DNA of 64,000 nucleotides from CAVRQM01 sp965246915 (GCA_965246915.1 CBDFGB010000031.1:62001-126000), one strand, 5' to 3'. Counted from the first letter of the stretch, positions 1 to 8,343 are shown. Program-made: numbers and translations. The notes: generated by a model from the sequence alone, not told the origin.

Positions 1-251
1 GAATATGAGCAGTCCGGAGATTGTCATGGGCGCACCATGGAAGGGTTGTCGCAGCATCCTGGAGGCACCCGTGACAGTCAAACCACGGGCCGTCGCTCAC
101 GACCCGGATCAGTCGTTCGCCTTCCCGGAAAGGAGCTTGCGGCCGATCCAAGACTTGCGTTCGCGCCGTGGGGAAAGTCACGCGCGTGAGCAAGTTTCGC
201 CGAATAAGGGAAGGGCGGGCCCCGTCGCGTGGCCGGGCGTGTCGGCCGCGC
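1..251. other. no recognisable gene
   Basis: I see no gene here that I can support. The open frames on both strands give arginine- and proline-rich translations without recognisable domains. The desaturase gene ends at its right edge on the minus strand, so this is probably the 3' flank of that transcription unit. I found no strong terminator hairpin. Confidence 0.5.
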
Positions 252-1292
252 TCAGGCGTCCCGGAACCGCACCATGCGCGCGCGACGCTCGTCCCACAGG
301 TCGTAACCATAGGACCGCAGCGCTTGCCAGAACGACATCCGCGTCGCCGTGGCCGTCAGTTCCGGCATTGCGTGACAGCATTCCGACAAGCGGTAGTTCG
401 GGATGCGCGGTGCCAGGTGATGCAGATGATGAAAGCCGATATTGCCCGTGAACCAGTTCAGCACCCTCGGCAACGCCAGATAGGAACTGCCGTGCACCGA
501 AGCGTCCAGTGCGTTCCACGCGCCCTGTCGGGCCCACAGTGAGTCCTCGAACTTGTGCTGCACGGAGAACAGCCATACGCCGATGATCGCCGCCACGACG
601 ATGATCGGGAGTTGCACGACCACCACCTGCCAGACGCCGAGCAACAGCATCAGCGTGCCGATGACGACCGTCACGGCGATATTGGTCGCGTAAACGCTGC
701 GCCTCTCGCGCCGCCACGCCCGCGGCGTGTCGAACGGAATGCGATACAGCACGAGGAACACCAGGGGCGGGACCAGCACCTGCGCGATCAGTGGATGCCG
801 CGTGAAGCGATACAGGCGCTGCCGGGCCGGCGAGAGCGCCTTGTATTCCGCGACGGTGAGGCAGCTCGAATAGATGTCCGCGCCGCCGTCGCGCTTGTCG
901 AGATTGTTCCAGATCGCGTGATGCTGCGCGTGCTGCCGGCGCCAGTTCGCAAACGGCGTCATCGTGAAGATGCTGCACGCCCAGCCCATGATCTCGTTGC
1001 CGCGGCGCGAGCGGAAGAACGATCCGTGCCCGCAATCGTGCTGGATGATGAACAGCCGGACGACCAGGCCGGCGGCCGGGATCGCCAGCGCCAGGGTCAG
1101 CCAGATCGACACCATGAGGCTGAAATACATCGCCACCACGAGCGCGAGATACGGCAGCAGCGTGGCGGCGACCTGGCCCAGGCTGCGTCGCAGGACGGGC
1201 TGGAACCGGGCGAGCATTGCCTGCTCCTGCCGGTGCGAGGCCCGGTCATCCTTGGTCGTCGTCGCCTCTAGCGGGCTGGTCATCTGTAACAT
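252..1292 (-). CDS. fatty acid desaturase family protein
   Basis: A 346-aa integral membrane di-iron desaturase, expected to introduce a double bond into acyl chains of membrane lipids. All three histidine boxes are visible: HDCGH at about residues 85-89, HAQHH at 121-125 and HHLHH at 288-292. Hydrophobic segments lie at about 42-82 and 203-243, as in the DesA-like family. The frame stays open further upstream to 1664, but that part is the shadow of the HIT gene. I chose the ATG at 1292 because a GGGGGA stretch precedes it by about 11 bases; an ATG at 1283 is the alternative. It is the last gene of the leftward run that begins with hisB and may be cotranscribed. Whether the substrate is a lipid or another hydrocarbon cannot be told from sequence. 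Confidence 0.9.
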   Translation of the reverse strand: MLQMTSPLEATTTKDDRASHRQEQAMLARFQPVLRRSLGQVAATLLPYLALVVAMYFSLMVSIWLTLALAIPAAGLVVRLFIIQHDCGHGSFFRSRRGNEIMGWACSIFTMTPFANWRRQHAQHHAIWNNLDKRDGGADIYSSCLTVAEYKALSPARQRLYRFTRHPLIAQVLVPPLVFLVLYRIPFDTPRAWRRERRSVYATNIAVTVVIGTLMLLLGVWQVVVVQLPIIVVAAIIGVWLFSVQHKFEDSLWARQGAWNALDASVHGSSYLALPRVLNWFTGNIGFHHLHHLAPRIPNYRLSECCHAMPELTATATRMSFWQALRSYGYDLWDERRARMVRFRDA

Positions 1293-1359
1293 GCGACGAA
1301 ATGTCCCCCGGAACTGTCCGACATATGGGGTAACGCGGGCGAACCGCCGAGGGGCCGGA

Positions 1360-1743
1360 TCACGTATTTGCGGCCAGCATCGGCCCAAGGGACCGGCCGG
1401 CAAAGAGGTGGACATGAAAGTGCGGCACCTCCTGCCCGGCGAGATGCCCGACATTGGCGAGGATCCGGTAGCCGCCCGCTTCGAGACCGAGTTGCCTTGC
1501 CACCGCCCCGACCGCACGGAAGAACCCGGCGACGTCCGCGTCCCCGGCCTTGGCCGTAAAATCGGCGAGCGAGACATAGGCACCGCGCGGAATGACGAGG
1601 ATGTGCAACGGCGCGAGCGGCGCGATGTCGTGGAACGCGATCGCGAATTCGTCTTCGTATACACGCTTGCTCGGAATCTCGTCGCGCAGGATTCGCGCGA
1701 AGATGTTGGCTTCGTCGTAGTCGCCTATCCCGCTGACCGGCAC
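1360..1743 (-). CDS. HIT family hydrolase (histidine triad nucleotide-binding protein)
   Basis: A 127-aa HIT-fold protein, probably a nucleoside phosphoramidate or dinucleotide hydrolase of the HINT branch. The signature HFHVHLFAG lies at residues 108-116, with the catalytic central histidine of the triad intact. The N-terminal part (NIFARILRDEIP) is typical of the family. It follows hisE by 15 bases on the same strand, a pairing common in alphaproteobacteria, so it is likely read with the his genes although it has no known step in histidine synthesis. Length is normal. Confidence 0.93.
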   Translation of the reverse strand: MPVSGIGDYDEANIFARILRDEIPSKRVYEDEFAIAFHDIAPLAPLHILVIPRGAYVSLADFTAKAGDADVAGFFRAVGAVARQLGLEAGGYRILANVGHLAGQEVPHFHVHLFAGRSLGPMLAANT

Positions 1744-1758
1744 GCACGCCCTCCTTGC

Positions 1759-2172
1759 CTAGGGAATTTTCTTGGTCCTGACGCGGTAGATCACGCGGCG
1801 CGTCCGGGCCGCCTTCTCCGCCAGACCGGAGACCCCCTCGCGCCGCTCCAGTTCCGCCCAGACCTCGTGCGGCGCCACGCCGGCCCCCACCCACAACACC
1901 ATCAGGTGGTACAAGACGTCCGCGCTCTCGCCCACCAGCGCTTCGTGATTGCCGGCCACCGCCTCGATGAGGCACTCGACCGCTTCCTCGCCGAATTTCT
2001 GCGCCACTTTCGGCATGCCGCGCGACAGCAGTCGCGCAGAGTGGCTGAGCGACGGCGAGGCGTCACGCCGGCTCTCCACCACGGTAAAGAGGCGATCGAG
2101 CACGGCGCAGGTCGGGCGAGCGCCGCGGTCCTGCTCCGGCGAGACGGCTTTTCGGGCGGTTTTCTTGGCCAT
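1759..2172 (-). CDS. hisE: phosphoribosyl-ATP diphosphatase
   Basis: HisE removes pyrophosphate from phosphoribosyl-ATP, the second step of histidine synthesis. The 137-aa protein carries the MazG-like helical core with KVAQKFGEEAVECLIEA, which holds the metal-binding glutamates, and ESADVLYHLMVLW. The first 25 or so residues are a basic, poorly conserved tail. The C-terminus is longer than in minimal HisE (about 100 aa). It is a stand-alone hisE, not fused to hisI, and starts 1 base after the hisF stop, so translational coupling is likely. hisI is not in the window. Confidence 0.94.
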   Translation of the reverse strand: MAKKTARKAVSPEQDRGARPTCAVLDRLFTVVESRRDASPSLSHSARLLSRGMPKVAQKFGEEAVECLIEAVAGNHEALVGESADVLYHLMVLWVGAGVAPHEVWAELERREGVSGLAEKAARTRRVIYRVRTKKIP

Positions 2173-2173
2173 C

Positions 2174-2944
2174 TCAGGCCGCCGCGGCGCGTGGCTGGCG
2201 CACCGGCAGCCCCGCCGCCGCCAGCGCCACCTTGACCTCGGCGATCGAGAAGCGGCCGAAATGGAAGACGCTGGCGGCCAGCAGGCCGGTGGCCCCGGCC
2301 CGCGCGCCGGCCACGAAGTGATCGAGCCGGCCGACGCCGCCCGAGGCGATGACCGGCACGCGCACCGCGGCGCAGACCGCGCCCAGCAATTCGGTGTCGA
2401 AGCCCTCTCCGGTCCCGTCGCGATCCATGCTGGTCAGCAGGATTTCCCCAGCCCCGTGTCCGGCCACGTCCCGGCACCAGGCGACGGCGTCGATCCCGGT
2501 GTCGCGCCGGCCGCCATGGGTGAAGACCCGCCAGCCGGACCCGACGCGCTTGGCGTCGACCGCGACCACCACGCACTGGCTGCCGAATTTCCGCGCGGCC
2601 TCCGCGACCAAATCGGGGCGGGCCACGGCGGCGGAGTTGATGCTGCATTTGTCGGCGCCCGCCAGAAGCAGGGCGCGCATGTCACCGACCGAGCGGACGC
2701 CGCCACCCACCGTCAGCGGCAGGAACACCCGCGCCGCCGTCCGCGCCACGACGTCGAGCATCGTGTCGCGGTTCTCGTGACTTGCCGTGATGTCCAGAAA
2801 GGTGAGTTCGTCCGCGCCTGCCGCGTCGTATAATGCCGCTTGCTCAACCGGATCCCCGGCGTCGCGCAGCGCCACGAAATTCACGCCCTTGACGACCCGT
2901 CCGTCTTTCACGTCGAGACACGGGATCACCCGCAGTTTCAACAA
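2174..2944 (-). CDS. hisF: imidazole glycerol phosphate synthase, cyclase subunit
   Basis: HisF is the (beta/alpha)8 barrel that condenses ammonia from HisH with PRFAR to give imidazole glycerol phosphate and AICAR. The catalytic aspartates are in place: D11 in IPCLDVKDGRVVKG and D130 in VVVAVDAKR. The phosphate-binding GGGVRS is at about residue 80 and ASGGVG is near 220. At 256 aa it is full length. Its partner hisH lies further upstream in the same run. A gap of 254 bases, mostly filled by a possible small ORF, separates it from hisA. Confidence 0.97.
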   Translation of the reverse strand: MLKLRVIPCLDVKDGRVVKGVNFVALRDAGDPVEQAALYDAAGADELTFLDITASHENRDTMLDVVARTAARVFLPLTVGGGVRSVGDMRALLLAGADKCSINSAAVARPDLVAEAARKFGSQCVVVAVDAKRVGSGWRVFTHGGRRDTGIDAVAWCRDVAGHGAGEILLTSMDRDGTGEGFDTELLGAVCAAVRVPVIASGGVGRLDHFVAGARAGATGLLAASVFHFGRFSIAEVKVALAAAGLPVRQPRAAAA

Positions 2945-3056
2945 CCCAGATACCCTTCGGCTTCGGACGGCTGGCCCCGAAGGCTCTTAGGGCGCATCCG
3001 AGAACCGAACGCAACCCCGCATGATCACGTGCCTTGTGATACCGGACTACAACACG

Positions 3057-3242
3057 TTACGAGCGGGCGGGAACGTTGATGATGATGCGCCCCGGTTGCG
3101 GCGGCTGCCCGATCTCGTAGCCCAGAGTTCCGGCCCGGGCGGCGGTCGTCGCGACAATCAGGAGAACCGCTTCGCGCGGCGTCCGCCACTGCTCAATCCT
3201 AGAGCACCGCCATCGCTCGCGCCACATCGAGCTTGCCGTCAT
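3057..3242 (-). CDS. possible small protein between hisA and hisF
   Basis: A 61-codon frame, starting with ATG inside the last 44 bases of hisA and ending 112 bases before hisF. After the hisA stop its codons keep G or C at the third position and spell a plausible peptide with a hydrophobic stretch (EAVLLIVATTAARAGTLGY) and an Ile-rich tail (PGRIIINVP). This is unlike the Arg/Ser-rich shadows elsewhere. I do not recognise it and assign no function. The overlap start has no clear ribosome site, so translation may depend on coupling to hisA. It could also be a chance frame. Confidence 0.35.
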   Translation of the reverse strand: MTASSMWRERWRCSRIEQWRTPREAVLLIVATTAARAGTLGYEIGQPPQPGRIIINVPARS

Positions 3243-3933
3243 ACAGCGCGCGACCCACGATCACGCCCTCGACATGGCCGGTCGCATCCGCCCGCGCTTT
3301 CAACGCCACCAGATCGGCGAGCGACCCGACGCCGCCGGACGCGATGACCGGCGTGGAGACCCGCGCCGCGACATCGAACGTGGCGTCCAGCGCTAGCCCA
3401 CCGAGCATCCCGTCGCGCGCGATGTCGGTCAAGACGATCGCAGCGGCCCCTGCGTCCTCGAAAAGCAGGGCGAGGTCCAGCGCGGACAGGCTCGAGTTTG
3501 CGGCCCAGCCCTCGATCGCGACACGTCCGTCCCGGGCGTCGATGCCGACCGCGATCCGCCCCGGATGGGCGCGGCACGCGGCGCGCACCAGATCAGGATC
3601 GCGTGCCGCGATGCTGCCCAGGATCACCCGGCGCACGCCGGCCTCCAGCCAGCCCTCGATCGCCAGCCGGTCACGGATGCCGCCGCCGAGCTGTACCGGC
3701 ACCGTCGCCGCCGAAAGGATCGCTCGCACGGCGTCGCCGTTGACCGAATGGCCGGCGAACGCGCCGTTGAGGTCGACGACATGCAGCCAGCGGCACCCCG
3801 CGCCCTGCCACGCCCGCGCTTGGGCGGCCGGGTCGGTCGCGTAGACCGTGGCGGTCGCCATGTCGCCGCGGCGCAATCGCACGCACGCCCCGTCCTTGAG
3901 GTCGATCGCCGGATAAAGCGTGAGCGCGGGCAT
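3199..3933 (-). CDS. hisA: ProFAR isomerase
   Basis: HisA isomerises ProFAR to PRFAR by an Amadori rearrangement. The 244-aa barrel shows the two catalytic aspartates, D11 in YPAIDLKDG and D132 in VGIDARDG, with the phosphate loops QLGGGIRD and IASGGVGS. Length is normal. Its ATG overlaps the stop of the upstream acetyltransferase gene by one base (TGATG), so the two are translationally coupled. It is homologous to HisF, the other barrel enzyme of the operon. Confidence 0.97.
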   Translation of the reverse strand: MPALTLYPAIDLKDGACVRLRRGDMATATVYATDPAAQARAWQGAGCRWLHVVDLNGAFAGHSVNGDAVRAILSAATVPVQLGGGIRDRLAIEGWLEAGVRRVILGSIAARDPDLVRAACRAHPGRIAVGIDARDGRVAIEGWAANSSLSALDLALLFEDAGAAAIVLTDIARDGMLGGLALDATFDVAARVSTPVIASGGVGSLADLVALKARADATGHVEGVIVGRALYDGKLDVARAMAVL

Positions 3934-4490
3934 CAGCCGATCCGGCCGTGCGGCTGCAATGGCTTGTAGTAGAAGATGCCCCGCACCGTGCGCCCGCCGA
4001 CCCGCGCATACGCCGGATGGATGCCCCAGCGGATGAATCCGAGGCTTTCATACAGCGCGATCGCCGCCTCCTGCGTCTCGCGCACGTCGAGATTCAGCGC
4101 GTGGTAGCCGAGCGCTCGGGCGGCTTCTTCCACGCGGATGGTCATCATCCGCGCAAGGCCGTGGCTGCGGGCGTAGGGGGCGACGAAGCTCGAGGTCAGC
4201 GTCGCGGCGAAGGCCTGCGCCTCGTTGTTGCGCGACGGGCGGATCAGTTGCGCGAAGCCGACCAGCACGCCGTCGAGCCGGGCGACGAACAGGTCGCGCC
4301 CAGGCACCAGCAGCAGGCCGCGAAAATACGCCTCGAGCGCCGCCCGGCCCGGCGGGTTGACCCAGCCAAAACCGCCGCCGTCGATGATCGCCGCACTCGC
4401 CGCCTCGCACAGGGCCGCGAGGTCGTCGTCGCTGAATTCCGTGACCCGCTCGACGCCGGTTATGGCCGAGGCGGCTTGCGCTTCGCTCAT
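3933..4490 (-). CDS. GNAT family N-acetyltransferase inside the his operon
   Basis: A 185-aa GNAT-fold protein that would use acetyl-CoA; the acceptor is unknown. Visible family features are the acetyl-CoA loop region (ARSHGLARMMTIRVEEAA), the strand LNLDVRETQEAAIALYESLGF and the C-terminal GIFYYKPL. The ATG at 4490 overlaps the hisH stop (ATGA) and its own stop overlaps the hisA ATG, so it is embedded in the operon with no free space. This placement suggests coexpression with histidine synthesis, or simply an old insertion. The frame continues upstream, but that part is a shadow of hisH. Confidence 0.88.
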   Translation of the reverse strand: MSEAQAASAITGVERVTEFSDDDLAALCEAASAAIIDGGGFGWVNPPGRAALEAYFRGLLLVPGRDLFVARLDGVLVGFAQLIRPSRNNEAQAFAATLTSSFVAPYARSHGLARMMTIRVEEAARALGYHALNLDVRETQEAAIALYESLGFIRWGIHPAYARVGGRTVRGIFYYKPLQPHGRIG

Positions 4491-5119
4491 GGGGTCCAGC
4501 GCAGAAAATTCTCCAGGATGCGCAAGCCCGTCTCCTGGCTCTTCTCCACGTGGAATTGCGTCCCGGCGACGTTGCCTTCGGCGACAAACGCCACGACCGG
4601 CCCGCCATACTCGGTGCGTGCCAGGCATTGCCGCTCGCTGCCGCCTCGCAGCGCGTAGCTGTGGACGAAATACGCGTGATCGCCCGGCATAAGCCCGTCG
4701 AGGAGCGGATGGCCCGGCTCGAACCGGAGCTCGTTCCAGCCCATGTGGGGCAGCCGCAGCCCGTCGGCTTCCAGCGCGGCCACCTCGCCGTCGATCCAGC
4801 CGAACCCGGACGTCGTCTCGTGCTCCAGGCCGCGTTCGGCGAGGAGCTGCATGCCCACGCAGATGCCAAGGAGGGGGCGGCCCGATCGCGCGGTCTCGGC
4901 CACCGCGTCCCGCAAACCGTCAATCGCCCCCAGCCCGCGCGCGCAATCGGCGAACGCGCCCTGGCCCGGCAGCACGACGCGGTCGGCGGCCGCCACCGCG
5001 TCGGGGTCGGCGGTTACCGTCACCGTCGCGGGCAGGCCGGCGCGGTCGGCTGCCAGCGCGAGCGCGCGGGCGGCCGAGGCGAGGTTGCCGCTGCCGTAGT
5101 CGACGACGGCGACCTTCAT
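4487..5119 (-). CDS. hisH: imidazole glycerol phosphate synthase, glutaminase subunit
   Basis: HisH hydrolyses glutamine and channels ammonia to HisF. The 210-aa class I amidotransferase shows the triad Cys87 (LLGICVGMQ), His190 and Glu192 (TQFHVEKS). The N-terminal VDYGSGNL is a hallmark. The ATG at 5119 overlaps the stop of the DUF2628 gene (ATGA) and fits the family N-terminus exactly; the much longer open frame upstream is a shadow. Confidence 0.97.
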   Translation of the reverse strand: MKVAVVDYGSGNLASAARALALAADRAGLPATVTVTADPDAVAAADRVVLPGQGAFADCARGLGAIDGLRDAVAETARSGRPLLGICVGMQLLAERGLEHETTSGFGWIDGEVAALEADGLRLPHMGWNELRFEPGHPLLDGLMPGDHAYFVHSYALRGGSERQCLARTEYGGPVVAFVAEGNVAGTQFHVEKSQETGLRILENFLRWTP

Positions 5120-5487
5120 CGCATCGCCTCGGTAAAGGCGGCGCGCATCAGGTCGGGTCGTCGCTCCAGCAGCCGTGCCAGGGCCGCGTCCTCGTCGTGC
5201 GCGGCGACGATGTCGGTCAGCAGGTAGCCGCGACGATCCAGCGTCCAGCGACACAGATCGCGGCCGAACACCCCGATTGCGACCATCAGGGCGGCGTTCA
5301 AGATGGCGCCCCATGGCCAGGGCAGCAGCCACAGCGCCAACGAAAGGGCGGCCGCCAGCAAGGCGGTGTCCCACACCCTGTGCGCCAACAACCAAAGCGG
5401 GCCGAACAGCAGCGCGGTCCAGGAAAACCCCTCCCGCACCAGCAACGGCGCGCCCCGTGGCCCAGTATGCGCGGTCCAGACCCTCAT
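5116..5487 (-). CDS. DUF2628 small membrane protein in the his operon
   Basis: A 123-aa protein of the DUF2628 type: a short polar N-terminus, the FSWTALLFGPLWLLAHRVW segment, two or three hydrophobic helices (about residues 22-37, 40-56 and 60-74) and a soluble tail with RRGYLLTDIVAAHDEDAALARLL. The family has no established function. It overlaps the hisB stop and the hisH start by 4 bases each, so it is translated between two essential his enzymes. From memory the hisB-DUF2628-hisH order recurs in related alphaproteobacteria, but I could not check this. Confidence 0.82.
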   Translation of the reverse strand: MRVWTAHTGPRGAPLLVREGFSWTALLFGPLWLLAHRVWDTALLAAALSLALWLLPWPWGAILNAALMVAIGVFGRDLCRWTLDRRGYLLTDIVAAHDEDAALARLLERRPDLMRAAFTEAMR

Positions 5488-6074
5488 AGCGCCCCCTTGG
5501 TCGAAGGGATCGCGCCGGCGGCGCGGTCATCGATCTCCGTCGCCTGTCGCAACGCGCGGGCGACGGATTTGAAGCAGGCTTCGGCGACATGATGCGCATT
5601 GCGGCCGGCCCGCTGCGTCAGATGCAGATTGAACAGTCCGCTGAAGGCGAGTGCCCGGAAGAATTCCTCGAACAACTCGGTGTCCATCTCGCCGAGCTTC
5701 GGCGCGCCGAAGGCGACGGTCCACCCGAGATAGGCACGGCCGGACAGGTCCACCGCCGCCTCGACGAGCGCGTCGTCCATCGGCACGACGGCGTCGCCGA
5801 AGCGGCGGATGCCCCGCTTGTCGCCCAGCGCGCGCGCGAGCGCCTGGCCGAGGACGATCCCGACATCTTCGGTCGTGTGATGAAAGTCGACATGCCGGTC
5901 GCCGGTGGCGCGCACTGTCAGGTCGAACATCCCGTGCCGGGCGAATCCGGTCAGCATGTGGTCGAGAAAGCCGATGCCGGTCGCGATGTCGGCGGTTCCG
6001 GCGCCGTCCAGGTCCAGCGTCAGGGTGATGTCGGTCTCGGCGGTGGCGCGGGCCACGGTGGCGATGCGGGGCAT
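5484..6074 (-). CDS. hisB: imidazoleglycerol-phosphate dehydratase
   Basis: HisB dehydrates imidazole glycerol phosphate to imidazole acetol phosphate. The 196-aa monofunctional form shows the manganese-binding histidine motifs FLDHMLTGFARHG, DFHHTTEDVGIVLG and RNAHHVAEACFKS. The ATG at 6074 gives the canonical short N-terminus (RIATVARATAETDITLTLDLDG); the longer open frame would add an unlikely basic leader. It is the first gene of the leftward his operon and is divergent from hslV across 98 bases. Confidence 0.96.
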   Translation of the reverse strand: MPRIATVARATAETDITLTLDLDGAGTADIATGIGFLDHMLTGFARHGMFDLTVRATGDRHVDFHHTTEDVGIVLGQALARALGDKRGIRRFGDAVVPMDDALVEAAVDLSGRAYLGWTVAFGAPKLGEMDTELFEEFFRALAFSGLFNLHLTQRAGRNAHHVAEACFKSVARALRQATEIDDRAAGAIPSTKGAL

Positions 6075-6172
6075 CGGCGGAGCCTTTAGACGAAGCCCGG
6101 ACAATCGACCAGGGGAGGCCGCCGACCCCCGATCCTTGCGGGGGCAGGGCGCGCGCGCCATTTGGGTGGCCC
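6075..6172. promoter_or_regulatory. divergent promoter region hisB / hslV
   Basis: These 98 bases separate the divergent hisB and hslV starts and must hold the leading promoter of at least one operon. I see no convincing sigma-70 hexamers, no T-box and no his attenuator leader peptide. The alternating CG/GC run near 6148-6160 is notable but unexplained. Confidence 0.4.
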
Positions 6173-6736
6173 ATGCAACAGACATCTTCACATGATCCCG
6201 TCGGCTGGCACGGCACGACGATTCTCTGTGTCCGCAAGGGCGGCGCGGTCGCGATGGCCGGCGACGGCCAGGTCACGCTCGGCCAGACCGTCGTCAAAGG
6301 CAACGCGAGAAAAGTCCGCCGGATCGGCTCGGGCGGCACGGTCCTCGCGGGCTTCGCCGGCGCCACCGCCGACGCCTTCACCTTGCTAGAGCGGCTCGAG
6401 GCCAAGCTCGAACGGTTTCCCGACCAGCTCGAACGCGCCTGCGTCGAACTGGCGAAGGACTGGCGCACCGATCGCTATCTTCGCCGTCTGGAGGCGATGA
6501 TGGCGGTGGCCGACCGCGGCCGCAGTTTCACGCTGACCGGCAACGGCGACGTCCTGGAGCCCGAGGACGGCGTCATCGCCATCGGCAGCGGCGGCAATTT
6601 CGCGCTGGCCGCCGCCCGCGCGCTGATGGACGTGCCGGATCTGTCGGCGGAAGAGACCGCCCGGCGGGCGATGCGTATCGCGGGCGACATCTGCGTCTAT
6701 ACCAACCATTCCGTGATCGTCGAGACGATCTCGTAA
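6173..6736 (+). CDS. hslV: ATP-dependent protease subunit HslV
   Basis: HslV is the threonine protease of the HslVU (ClpQY) complex, a cytoplasmic proteasome-like double ring. The 187-aa sequence has a short propeptide and then HGTTILCVRKGG, so processing after Gly should expose the catalytic Thr. AGDGQVTLGQTV, IGSGGNFALAAARAL and the C-terminal CVYTNHSVIVE are typical. The short N-terminal extension before GTT is common in alphaproteobacteria. hslU follows after 7 bases. Confidence 0.97.
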   Translation: MQQTSSHDPVGWHGTTILCVRKGGAVAMAGDGQVTLGQTVVKGNARKVRRIGSGGTVLAGFAGATADAFTLLERLEAKLERFPDQLERACVELAKDWRTDRYLRRLEAMMAVADRGRSFTLTGNGDVLEPEDGVIAIGSGGNFALAAARALMDVPDLSAEETARRAMRIAGDICVYTNHSVIVETIS

Positions 6737-6743
6737 GGATTCA

Positions 6744-8069
6744 ATGATGGAAGTCCCGACCTACTCGCCGCGGGAGATCGTGAGCGAGCTCGACCGTTTC
6801 ATCGTGGGCCAGGGCGACGCCAAGCGCGCCGTGGCGATTGCCATGCGCAATCGCTGGCGGCGGCAGCGTCTGCCGGAGGGCCTGCGCGACGAGGTCGTGC
6901 CGAAGAATATCCTGATGATCGGCCCGACGGGCTGCGGCAAGACGGAGATCGCCCGCAGGCTCGCCAAGCTCGCGCAGGCGCCGTTCCTCAAGGTGGAGGC
7001 GACCAAGTTCACCGAGGTCGGTTATGTCGGACGAGACGTGGAGAGCATCGCCCGCGATCTGGTCGAGGTCAGCCTCAACATGCTGCGCGAGTCCAGCCGC
7101 AAGGACGTGCAGGCCAAGGCGGAGACCAATGCCGAGGAACGCTTGGTCACGGCACTGACTGGGGAGCAGGCGGCGGCCGACACCCGCGGCAAATTCCGCC
7201 GCATGCTGCGCGGCGGCGAGCTCGAGGACCGCGAGATCGAGCTTCAGGTCGAGGCGACGCCGCAAAACCCGATCGGCCAGATGGACATGCCGGGGATGCC
7301 GCCCGGCCAGGTCATCAACCTGGGCGAGATGATGAAGGGGATGTTCGGCCGCGGCCAGATGCAGTCCCGCAAGATGACGGTGGCGGCCGCCCGCGCCGCG
7401 CTGGAGCGCGAGGAGGCGGACAAGCTGCTGGACAACGACCGCATCACGCGCGAGGCGGTGGCGCATGCCGAGAACAACGGCATCGTCTTCATCGACGAGA
7501 TCGACAAGGTCTGCGCGCGCAGCAGCGAGGGTGGGTTTCGTGGCGGCGACGTGAGTCGCGAGGGCGTGCAGCGCGACCTGCTGCCGCTGATCGAGGGCAC
7601 GACGGTGACCACGAAATACGGACCGATCAAGACCGACCACATCCTGTTCATCGCCTCCGGCGCGTTCCATCTGGCCAAACCCGCCGACCTGCTGCCGGAG
7701 CTGCAAGGCCGCCTGCCGATCCGCGTCGAGCTGGCGCCGCTGTCGCGCGCCGATCTGCGCCGGATCCTCACCGAGCCGGAACACTCGCTGGTGAAGCAGT
7801 ATGCGGCGTTGCTGGACACCGAGCGGGTGGCGTTGAAATTCACCGACGACGCGATCGACGCGCTGTCCGATCTGGCGGCCGACATCAACGACCGCGTGGA
7901 GAATATCGGCGCGCGGCGGCTGGCGACCGTGCTGGAGAAGCTGCTCGAGGAGATCAGCTTTACCGCCAGCGACCGGGGCGGCGAGGCGATCACCGTCGAT
8001 GCGGCCTATGTCCGCGAGAAGGTGGCACCACTGGCGACGCAGGGGGATCTGAGCCGGTTTATCCTGTAG
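6744..8069 (+). CDS. hslU: ATP-dependent protease ATPase subunit HslU
   Basis: HslU is the AAA+ unfoldase that feeds HslV. The 441-aa protein has Walker A GPTGCGKT (about residues 60-67), Walker B VFIDEIDK, the intermediate I-domain (about 110-230), the arginine-finger region LPELQGRLPIRVEL and the C-terminal YVREKVAPLATQGDLSRFIL that docks into HslV. The ribosome site AAGGAT precedes the ATG at 6744. Length matches the family. Confidence 0.98.
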   Translation: MMEVPTYSPREIVSELDRFIVGQGDAKRAVAIAMRNRWRRQRLPEGLRDEVVPKNILMIGPTGCGKTEIARRLAKLAQAPFLKVEATKFTEVGYVGRDVESIARDLVEVSLNMLRESSRKDVQAKAETNAEERLVTALTGEQAAADTRGKFRRMLRGGELEDREIELQVEATPQNPIGQMDMPGMPPGQVINLGEMMKGMFGRGQMQSRKMTVAAARAALEREEADKLLDNDRITREAVAHAENNGIVFIDEIDKVCARSSEGGFRGGDVSREGVQRDLLPLIEGTTVTTKYGPIKTDHILFIASGAFHLAKPADLLPELQGRLPIRVELAPLSRADLRRILTEPEHSLVKQYAALLDTERVALKFTDDAIDALSDLAADINDRVENIGARRLATVLEKLLEEISFTASDRGGEAITVDAAYVREKVAPLATQGDLSRFIL

Positions 8070-8088
8070 CGCTCCGCTGGTCTCCTGA

Positions 8089-8115
8089 GTTATAACAACG
8101 GTATCAACTTAGGAG
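8089..8115 (+). promoter_or_regulatory. candidate operator and ribosome site of the abrB-doc pair
   Basis: The 52-base gap after hslU contains the palindrome GTTATAAC (8089-8096), a related GGTATCAAC (8100-8108) and a strong AGGAGG (8111-8116 region) before the ATG at 8122. TATAAC also resembles a -10 box. A repeated element just upstream of an AbrB-fold antitoxin is a natural place for autorepression. This is inference from position. Confidence 0.35.
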
Positions 8116-8121
8116 GCCATC

Positions 8122-8343
8122 ATGGAGCTGAAATTGCGGGCCATCGGTAACTCCGTCGGGGTCGTGCTGCCAAGGGAGGTATTGGGCCGACTGAAAGTGT
8201 CCGAGGGCGATGTGGTCCAGGTCATCGAGACCAAGGACGGTGTGCTGCTGACATCGCTGGATCCGAAAGTGACCGAGCAGCTGCGAATTGGCCGCGACAT
8301 CATGCGGCGTTATCGCAACACCCTGCGCGCGCTTGCTCAGTGA
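8122..8343 (+). CDS. AbrB/MazE-type antitoxin
   Basis: A 73-aa swapped-hairpin AbrB-fold DNA-binding protein (MELKLRAIGNSVGVVLPREVLGRLKVSEGD), matching the SpoVT/AbrB antitoxin pattern, with a short charged C-terminal tail that would bind the toxin. It precedes a Doc toxin with a 4-base GTGA overlap, so it should both neutralise the toxin and repress the operon. A strong Shine-Dalgarno lies 6 bases upstream, as expected for an antitoxin made in excess. Confidence 0.88.
   Translation: MELKLRAIGNSVGVVLPREVLGRLKVSEGDVVQVIETKDGVLLTSLDPKVTEQLRIGRDIMRRYRNTLRALAQ

Noticed and set aside
252..1664. A 470-aa version of the desaturase
   Set aside because: The first 124 codons are a Ser/Arg-rich shadow of the HIT gene; the family N-terminus begins at the ATG at 1292.
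4487..5599. A 370-aa extended HisH
   Set aside because: HisH is normally about 210 aa and begins at MKVAVVDYGSGN (ATG at 5119). The extension is a shadow of the DUF2628 gene, not a fusion.
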